DNA of 64,000 bases from positions 44,416,173 to 44,480,172 of the forward strand of contig OX031070.1 of assembly GCA_943736015.1 (NCBI GenBank), read 5' to 3'. This document shows positions 1-10,000 of the stretch, one piece after another; within the stretch, counting starts at the first letter, position 1; each line of letters begins with the position of its first letter. The translations under genes and the position numbers were made by a program. Source of the DNA: Tridacna crocea. Lineage: Eukaryota > Mollusca > Bivalvia > Cardiida > Cardiidae. The notes beneath the pieces were generated by a model that had not been told where the DNA came from, ran no database searches, and saw only the letters and a program-made list of their open reading frames with translations.

Positions 1-79
1 TGTATTAGATTTTTACAGTTTCTCCATTTTCCAGATTGTGATTTGTAGCATGAATGTGAGTGGTGTTGGAAAATATGGG

Positions 80-309
80 TTAACCCTTTACCCTATAAAG
101 CATTTCTATGGTATCTCTAATTAACCCTAAATAACAGCAAGGATGAAGACGTTTCTTACGTATAAATGACACCTCTTGATAGCATAGAAAATATTGTGAG
201 AAAAAGGTGAAATTGCTCGTCACGAGCAATTTCACCTTTTACCACAATGTTTTCCAAAGGCTCCTACAAGCAATGTGTAGAAATGAGTATCTTTGGAGTA
301 AAGGGTTAA
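80..309 (+). mobile_element. TTAA-MITE, subfamily B
   Basis: TTAA at both ends, CCCTTTACCC left end and GTAAAGGG right end. The central hairpin GAAATTGCTCG/CGAGCAATTTC is flanked by GGTG/CACC. Confidence 0.85.
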
Positions 310-501
310 AAGCATAGATACTTATTTACAGACAACAAAATAAAAAGTGACTCAAAATTTGAAATTTATTTTTGGAAGGGTAGAAAACTGTTGAAAAGGA
401 GAAAATGCTGATTACCAGCATTTTAATCTTTGTCCACAGTGTGTTCAAGACCCCTATTCAACGGTGTCACTGAATGTCAGGATTATTTGATAAAGGGTTG
501 A
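306..501 (+). mobile_element. TTAA-MITE A, decayed
   Basis: Abuts the preceding copy and shares its TTAA. The left end is eroded; GACAACAAAATAAAAAGTGACT and a decayed hairpin remain. The right flank is TTGA. Confidence 0.65.
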
Positions 502-549
502 ATTCTGTTAAAAGTAGGGTTGAAAACCACTCAAGTAAATATATAGAGG

Positions 550-709
550 ATATTTGTTTTTTTCGGTGAAAGATCGAAATTTATTTCATCGAGTGGACAC
601 CATCGGTAATATTTTCAGGAGTGGCACAGCCACAAGTGAAAATATTACAGATGGTGTTCACGAGATGAAATAAATTTCGATCTTCCACCGAAAAAACTAC
701 AACAAATAT
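550..709. repeat. Long inverted repeat (hairpin element)
   Basis: Arms of roughly 55-60 bp with few mismatches around a centre near 628; they pair TTTCGGTG-AAGATCGAAATTTATTTCATC with its complement near 665-695. It ends in ATATTTGTT/AACAAATAT. Lies left of AKAP10 exon 1017-1101. Confidence 0.75.
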
Positions 710-1016
710 TCTTTTTATTTCATGCTTTTAACCCTTTCTGGTAGGAGCTTTATCAAAATCCAGTACAGTTCATTCCCCGTGGCGAACCCCTCCCGCATAG
801 CAACGCATTACAATATTACGTCAAGCGCAAGAAATATAAGGTATATGATGTCATATTTCCCATATGGTTGTCAGGCACGCGCAATTTACCTAGGCAACGA
901 GAATGTGAAAATCGGTATTTTCACTTGTGGTACCTGTGTAAGATCAAAAAATATTTTCACTGCTATTTCTCCATATCCTACCGGAAAGCATGAAATGATA
1001 TTGTGTATATTTTCAG

Positions 1017-4000
1017 GCAAGATATGTAGAGAGGATGGGCAAGTAGATCCGGAATGTTTTATAGAGTGCCAAACATTTGCTGTAAATAGAATACAAAAAG
1101 AGTAAGTACAGGTATTCTCTACAACACATAACCAAACATGATATATCCTTATAACCGTATAGAAAAGGCTTATGAAAACATTGTTGCAAAAAGAAAAAAT
1201 ATGCCGGTTCTTTACAAATTTTGTACCATTTTAACCCTTTACCAAACAACACAATTTTAGACTGGCCAAAATTGAAAGCACTTGCCGATGATAAAATAAA
1301 CTTATCTCAAAAATTGAAATTTGTTCTTAGCAGGGTAGAAGACATTGTGGTAAAAGGAGAAAATGCTGGTTACCAGCATTTTCTCCTTTTCACACAGTGT
1401 TTTCAGAAGGCTTCTGTCTCAGGGTCATAAAAACCAGGGATTGTTTGGGAAAGGGTTAAGGATAAGTTTCGTAATTTGAGACATGTTGAGTTCATTGCTT
1501 GCCAACACTTTCAATTTAAGCTAGTCGAAAAATCTGTCATCTTGTTGAACTCTACCTGTGGATTACATTTCTTCAGGCTGCAGAAAACTTCTTTTCAAAA
1601 CATGAACTCATTACCAAACAACAAAATTTTAGGTTTGACCAGATTGAAAGCATTTGCAGATGACAAAATAAAAGTGACTGAAAATTTTAAATTTGTTTTG
1701 GGAAGCATGGAAAACATCATGGGAAAATGCTGGTTACCAGCATTTTCTCCTTTTCGCACAATGTTTTCTAAAGGCTTCTTTCTCAGGGTCGACAAAAGTA
1801 GGGATTCTGTGGTAATGGGTTAACCCTTTACCACAGGTTCCCGAGTTTAAACATCATTTAAAGGGAAGGCTTTTGAAAACATTGTGTGAATGTGCTGGTA
1901 AACAGTATTTTCTCCTTTTACCACAATGGTTTCTACCCTATCACAGACAGAAATCTTCATTTGAGCTGCATTTGAATTGTCTTCTGTAAAAGTCTTCAGT
2001 TTGGTAGAGTGCAAAATTTTATAATTTGGGAAAAATTTGAGGTAGAAGATGAACTTGCAGGTAAGAAGCAAATTTCCTGCAATCACAGTATTTTGCATGT
2101 ACAGTATTCATTCATGAAATCATGTTGATCAACTACATTTTACAAGAATGTAAAAGTCCTCCTCTGCCAATTCACTTCAGAAAATAACTGAACCCCCAAA
2201 TATACAAGTACAATTTACATCTGTGTAAATACGGTATTAACTTCTTACAGACTTGTCTCAATTGTAAGCACTTGCAATGATTTCTACTCCCCCAAAGACA
2301 AAGTCCATTGTTTGAGTTACATTTATATTCAATTTTTGACTTGTCTAAAAGTTTGTTGTATAGTAGAGAGTTTAAGACTGAACACTTACTGCAGATTATT
2401 TCCATCTTCGTATGCTATGGTTAACATCCGAGGGGCTGGAAAGAAAGATGCAGGCTGACTTTAGACATTTACTTTCCAACATTTAACCTTTTACCAAACA
2501 ATTTCTGGTTTTTACGAGATAAAAGCCTTATGAAAACATTGTGGGAAAAGGAGAAAATGCTGGTTACCAGCATTTTCTCCTTTTCCCACAATGCTTTCTA
2601 CCCTTCCTAAACCAAATTTCAATTTTTCAGTCACCTTTATTTTGTCGTCTGCAACTGCCAGTCTAAAATTTTCTTGTGTGGTAAAGAGTTAAAGAGACGA
2701 GATCATTTTTTCATATAGTACTACTGAAGCCCAGGAAACCCATGAGTATGTGTGATGTTGCCGTGATATGACTGAAAGATTGTTAAAAGCAGTGTAAAAT
2801 ACCATTTCATCAATCAGTTTTTTATGGTTTAGCAAGACTTGAAAAACAAATATTGATAAATGTGCTAAAAGAATATCTTTATTAGAGTGCATAGACAGTC
2901 CTGACCTCATGAACACACATTTTTAAATGTCATCATCTTCTTTTTTTTTTCAGATATTTTGATGGTTTTAAATCCAGTGTGTTCCATTGTAAATATCAAG
3001 TAGATATACTTACAAGCGGTAATATCAAACTGCAAGATGTCATTTATAATGAGACGGCCTTATTCTATTTCATGGAGGTATGTAAAAATTGTTGTTTCAT
3101 TTTGCATTGAAGAAACTTGAGATATGTCAGATGTGAATTGGTTTGTCAGAAATTTTTGTAGAAAAAGAAAATGGTAAGTTTGGCAAATTTCTTTTTCATA
3201 TTAAAAAAGAAATTTAAATAAATGAAAAAAGACCACCTAGCCATGATGACAGCTGAAGACACAGTCCACTTACTGGTAACCTATTTCCACACAATCCCTA
3301 CTTTTGATGACCCTGAGAAAGAAGCCTTTTGAAAACACTGTTGGAAAAGGAGAAAATGCTGGTAACCAGCATTTTCTCCTTTTCCCACAGTATTTTATAC
3401 CCTTCTCAAACCAAATTTAAATTTTTTGAATCACCTTTGTCATCTGCAAATGCTTTCAATTAGGACCAGTCTAAAATTTTGTCGTTTGGTAAAGAGTTAA
3501 CCCATTACCACACAATCCCTGCTTTTGATGACCCTGAGAAAGAAGCCCATAGAAAATATTGTGGGAAAGGGAGAAAATGCTGGTAACCAGCATTTTCTCC
3601 TTTTCCCACAATATTTTCTACCCTTCACAGAACAAATTTTAAATTTTTAGTCACTTTTAGTTGGTTTGAATAAACAAGCATATTGCATACATCCATGAAC
3701 AGACTACACATTCTGATGCAGTCTGCAAAATCCTGGCTTCACCTATAGCACTGGAAGGATCAAAGAGCTAAAGCACTTTGGCTTCATTTGTTAGAACTAA
3801 AAGCATCCTGACATCTGTTCTATATCTTACAGTATGCTGAACAAGAGGGTTTCAGCCAACTCCTACATTTTGTGATCGCTACAGACAATTTTCAAGAATT
3901 ACTGTCTTCCCAAGAAAGTTATGATGGCCAACAAGCTCAAGATGATGCTATGGTGCTTTATGAAAAGTGAGGTTTTACCTATTGCATAATTTATGTAAAC

Positions 4001-7000
4001 CAAGCCTTTTATGTAGTAAATGTTTATTAAGCACATAAGCCCTTTTCTTAACATTGCTGTCTAAACAGTCCTGGGGAAACAGGCTGGTACCCAGTATTTT
4101 CTCCTTTTTACAAAAATGTTTTCTATCATTTCAAAGATTCATTCTGTTTTCTCTCTTTGGTGCCACTTTGAATTTGCTGTCTGCAAAATTAATGCCCACA
4201 ATATGGATCATTGAAGCACTTTAGGTAGTTACCGTACAGTCCTGTCTTTTAACAACCATGATAAAAGAAGCTCTTTAAAAAGCCCAACAGAAAAAAGAAA
4301 AAATTCTTGTATGCAGCATTTAATCCTTTTCCAATAATGTTTTCTAGTCTTTTAACCCATTACCTAACGACAATATTTCAGGCTTGTGCAAATCAAAAGC
4401 ATTTGCAGATGACAAAATAAAAATGACTGAAAATTTGAAATTTGTTTTGTGAAGGGTAGAAAACATTATGGGAAGAGGAGAAAATGCTGGTTACCAGCAT
4501 TTTCTCCTTTTCCCACAATGTTTTCTACAAGCCTCTTTCTCAGGGGTGTCAAAAGTAGGGATTGTGTGGTAATGGGTTAAAGATACATTCCAAGTCACAT
4601 GCAAGTTGTTTCCAGCAAAAACTTCAAATGTGAACAAATCTAAAAGTATGTTGTCAGCTAAAGAGTAATTTACAATCTGTTAGCCATGCTTTTATTTTTT
4701 ATAACATACGGTGCCAGTTTTCATTGTCCAATGTAGACAGAAAATTACCATGTAAGCATTCATCTAAGAAATATATTGCAGATTTGTAAAACTATATCTT
4801 TTGTTACTGGCAGATATTTCTCCCTCCAAGCCAAGATACCTCTGGGATTTCCAGATAACATCAGGTTTGAAGTTGAAGGTAACATATGTAGAGAAGAAGG
4901 TCCACTGCCTGAATGTTTTGCTAAACCTAGATACATAGTGTTATATACACTTGAAAAGGTTAGTAAAATGTGTAGATAAACTCTTTTTCAGGAGAGATAT
5001 ATAGGATCTGACATGAGTTGGTGTTAGAGATAAATTTTCATTAAAAGATGTCAACAAATTGCAAAGAAGTAGAAACAATTTCATATATATAGGATCTGAC
5101 ATGGGTTGGCTTTTGAGATAAGATTTTTATTAAACTCGCCAAGGAAAATGTTATTAAGCTCACCAAAGGCTCACTTAATAACATTTTCCTTGATGAGTTT
5201 AATAAAATTTTATCTCAAACGCCCATGAATGTCAGATTCTCTTTATCACCTAACAATATTTCACAAAATATAGATCAGATGATACAAAAACATTCATAAA
5301 TGCACCTGCGGTATTTTCCACGAGACCAATTCACTTGTATTAAATGCGTACAAAATGACGTCAAAAATGATGTCACACAAATGTGATATCAAACATGTAT
5401 AAGATAAGAAAATTTGTAATGGATATTTTACATTGAAAACAAGGGAGGCTACGTTATAAAAGATTATTACCTATTAACTTCATACCTCTTGAAACTGATT
5501 TTGCCTAGACGACTTTGAAAACATGTATATGTGGCTCATTAATATGAACTGAGTTCTTATAATGAAGGCAAGTGATACTGTGTTAACCCTTTACCCCATA
5601 AGGCAATTCTATGGTATCTCTAATTTACCCTAAATTACAGCAAGGATGAAGTCGTTTCTTATGTGTATATGACACCTTTTGATAGCATAAAATACATTGT
5701 GGCAAAAGGTGAAATTTCTCGTCATGAACAATTTCAACTTTTTGCCACAATGTTTTCCAAAGGCTCCTACAAGCAATGCGTAGAAATGAGTATCTATGGA
5801 GTAAAGGCTTAAGTCTTTACCACACAGTTCCAAGTTTTAATGACCCTGGAGAAGAAGCCTGTAGAAATTTTTCTTACAATGTTTTCTATCCTGTCAAAGA
5901 CAAAAATCATCATTTGAGCAACACTCATTTTGTTGTCTATAAATACTTTTTATTATACTCCTGCAGAATTGAGAGAGATTAGTATAAGTTGTAAGAACTT
6001 GTTTCTCAATCGATGTAAAATAAATATCTTTAAACTCCGCAAAACGAATGTTTACTGGGGTATCCTGGAATCAGCCTGTCAGTCCATCCATGTGTGTGTC
6101 CATCTGTGTACTAAATACTAGCAGTTGCCTGTTTCTACCAGGTACTGGTGGGGGTATTAACTCTTTACCAAACAATCTCGACCCTGAGAAAGAAGCCTTT
6201 TGAAAACATTGTAGGAAAAGGAGAAAATGCTGGTAACCAGTATTTTCTCCTTTTCCAACAATTTTTTTTACCCTTCCCAACCCAAGTTCAACTTTTGAGT
6301 CAAAATGATTTTGTCGTCTGCAAGTGCTTCCAATTTCAAAAATTATGTTGTTTGATAAAGAGTTAAGTCACATTCAGTGACGGCTCTAGTTTGGTGTCGT
6401 CCAAAATTTATTTTTGGTAAAGAGTGAAAAGAATATCTTGTTTTGCTGTAATGATTTTGAAAATGATCTGCATAAACCTACAATAACTAGGGCAATAATG
6501 TTTGTCTGGTTGCATAATTTCAGCTTCACTTTCCAAGGTTTCTGACCAGTGATGTTTACTATAAATATTTGTCAGAGCTAGTTACAACTGTACAGAGTGC
6601 CCAAGAGTTTCCATTGGGACCAAGGAAAAGGAGAGGTACTGACATCTTTATTAACTCTTTACCACACAAGAAAATTTTAGACTGGTCTAAATTGAAAGCA
6701 TTTGCAGATGAAAAAATAAATGTGATTGAAAAATTGGAATTTGGTTCAGGAAGGGTAGAAAAGATTGTGGGAAAAGGAGAAGATGCTGGTTACCAGCATT
6801 TTCTCCTTTTCCCACAATGTTTTCAAAAGGCTTCTTTCTCAGGGTCGTAAAAAGTCGGGATTGTGTGGTAAAGAGTTAAACAACAATGTTTAAGACTTGT
6901 CTAAGCATTGGCACACAACAAACCAGAGGTGGCTTAAATGACGGAACTTGCCTTTGATTGTACAAAAAAGATTGTGAGAAAAAGAAAAATGCAGCATTTT

Positions 7001-10000
7001 TGTACATTTCCAAAATTTAAGTTTCAAGTTTTCAGTTGGGGTTGTCAAAATTCAGAACTGTGTTGTAAAGGGTTATTGTGATATAGTGTTCTTCATTCTG
7101 TCTGAGGTTTGACTTGCTTTTGGTTTTTTTGATTTCACTGTTACAGATTTACATTTGTACTCCAAAGACTGTGGGTGAGATCTACAGTGGTTATTGTGTG
7201 TCCCTAGGCTCTGGAGAGGTTGGCTTTGGAATATCCTACACACATCAATTAACCCTTTACCCCATAAGGCATTTCTATAGTACTCTAATTGACACTAAGT
7301 AACAGCACGAGCAATTTCACCTTTTGCCACAATGCTTTCCAAAGGCTCCTACAAGCAATGCATAGAAATGAGTATCTGCGGAGTAAAGAGTTAACCCTTA
7401 ACCAAACCCACTTTTCATGACCCTGAGGGATTTGAAAATATTGTTGGAAAAGGAGAAAATGCTGTTAACCACCATTTTTGTCTTTTTTCCACAATGTTTT
7501 CTATCCTGTGAAAAAGGACAAAATGCTGGTTATTTGCATCTCATTCGCCCAGAATGTTTTCAGGAGGCTTGAAGCCTTCTCCTAAAGGGTTGTTAAAAGT
7601 GTGGACTATGTTATAGGTAGAGTTAAATACAGGAATGACAGTAATAGGTGAACTATTGCTATAACTTGACTTAAAAATTGTTGAAGAAAATGCTGAATAC
7701 AGACTGAAACAGGTTTAAAAGAATGCAAAATACATTTTACTCTCAAATAAACCTTATCTTGTATATATTTTTTTTCATACAGGTAGTGAAACATCATCAG
7801 AACACAGTGTTGGAAATCAAAGCATTGGCAGTGAAAGTATAAGCTCTAAGAACACCTTACTTGCGACTGGTTACACACGACCTGTACAACTCAATAAACT
7901 GGAAGAGAACATGAAAAATATGGCCCTGGATCCAATGGTTCTAAACCCAGATGCATTGTGGGAAAGACCATCTTCAGGGTATGTTTTCTAGTGCTTAACT
8001 CTTCACCACACGAGAAAATTTTAGACTGGTCCAAATTCCAAGCATTTGCAGACGACAAAATAAAAGTGACTGAAAATTTGAAATTTGTTTTGTGAAGGAT
8101 AGAAAACATTGTGGGAAAAGGAGAAAATGCTGGTTACCAAAAGCTTTCTTTCTCAGGGTTGTAAAAGAGTTAACCCTGAACTCTTTACCACACAGCAAAC
8201 TTTTAGACTTGTCCGAATTCAAAGCATTTGCAAATGAAAAATCGAGGGTTGCTCAAACGATGCAAAATGCCTTTAATTGAGTAAAAAACATTGTGGATGT
8301 AGGGAAAATTCTGGTTACAATGTTTTCAAAAGCTTTCTTACTCAAGGTCATCAAAACTGGGGATTGTGTTGTTACCAAGAGACAAAATCTTAGAATTGTC
8401 CAGATTCACTTAAATTGCTGACAACAATGTTAATGTGGCTGATACAAGGATTTTGTTTTTTATAGAGTAGAAATCAGCATTTTCTCAATCTCCCACATTG
8501 TTTTCGAAAGTTTTTTTCTATGGGTCATTAAAGATTGGCATTGTGAGGTAAAGGGTTAATTGAATTATCCCATGTTAACAACCTTTACTCTTTACCACAC
8601 AATCCCAGTTTTTAATGACCCTGAAAAGGAAAGCTTTTGAAAACATTGTGGTAAAAGTAGAAAATGCTGGTAACAAGCATTTTCTCCTTTTCTACCCTTC
8701 CAGACTAAAATTCAATTTTTGTTCACATTTATTTTGTTGTCTGCAAATACTAGTACTCTCAATTTGGACAAGGCTAAAATCTTTTTGTTTGGTAAAGGGT
8801 TAAGGTAAATAGTTTTCAAATAATTGTAGCTAAATAATTGTAGCTAACTTATTTTTTAACTTTTTATTCTATCCATCAAAAGATCAGTGTAGCATCTATA
8901 GTTTGTCAAGGATTTAAAATATTTGTCTGTCTCGCTATTACTTGATATGGAGGTATTTATACTCTCCCCCACCCCCCCCATTGTTAGTCGGTCTGTCAGT
9001 AGGACACAGTTTTGGGTCATTTAGTTTAGAGTGATGATTAAATAGTATATTTTTGTGTATAGCATATACATAATTAAACACAGGCTTTTACAGAGTATAT
9101 TTTTGTGTATAGTATATACATGATTAAACATAGGCTTTTACGGAGGACGTAGACCAAGAAAAGACCGCATATATCGTGCACTCTGATCCCGAATCTATAA
9201 CATTCGCTTCAACATACATATAAATGGGCTTTTGTAGAAGGCATAGTTCAAGATCAGACTGCACAGAATGTACACAAGTAAATGTAGATTTTTGCGGAAG
9301 ACATAGACCAAGGAAAGACCGCATATATTGTGCACTCTGATCTTGAATCAATAATGTACACTTGAACATACACATAAATGGGCTTTTGTTACATATAAAT
9401 GGGCTTTTGCTTTTTAAATGAGCTTTTACTTTTTAAATGGGCTTTTGCTTTTTAAATGGGCTTTTGTTACATATAAATGGGCTTTTGCTTTTTAAACGGG
9501 CTTTTGCTTTTTAAATGGGCTTTTGTTACATGTAAATGGGCTTTTGCTTTATAAATGGGCTTTTGCTTTATAGATGGGCTTTTGTTCTCAACTAATATGG
9601 CAGAAACTTTAATAGAAGCTTTCCTACCACAGAAGCCTGTGCATCAGCAGTTTTCATTACAAGTAGAAAAATATTGCAGGGGTTGTAGGTTTTTTTTTTT
9701 TTGTCTTTTTTATTTAAGCCTTTACTCCATAGATACTCATTTCTATGTATAGCTTGTAGGGGCCTTTGGAAAACATTGTGGCAAAAGGTGAAATTGCTCA
9801 CAACGAGCAATTTCACCTTTTGTCACAATGTTTTCTACGCTATGGAAAGGTTTCATATACATATAAGAAATGGCTTGCTGTTATTTAGGGTCAATTAGAG
9901 ATACCTTAGAAATGCCTTATGGGGTAAAGGGTTAAACTGGCACTTATCTAGGGACTTATCCATTAGGTGTTGTTAATAGGCAAGCTATGGCACTACGTTG

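Noticed and set aside
722-1105. 127-codon open frame with the AKAP10 exon at its end
   Set aside because: Only the part from 1017 matches AKAP10. The upstream residues (AISPYPTGKHEM) loosely resemble the human stretch before this exon, so an exon extended to the left cannot be excluded, but a good acceptor and the expected split serine codon favour the start at 1017.
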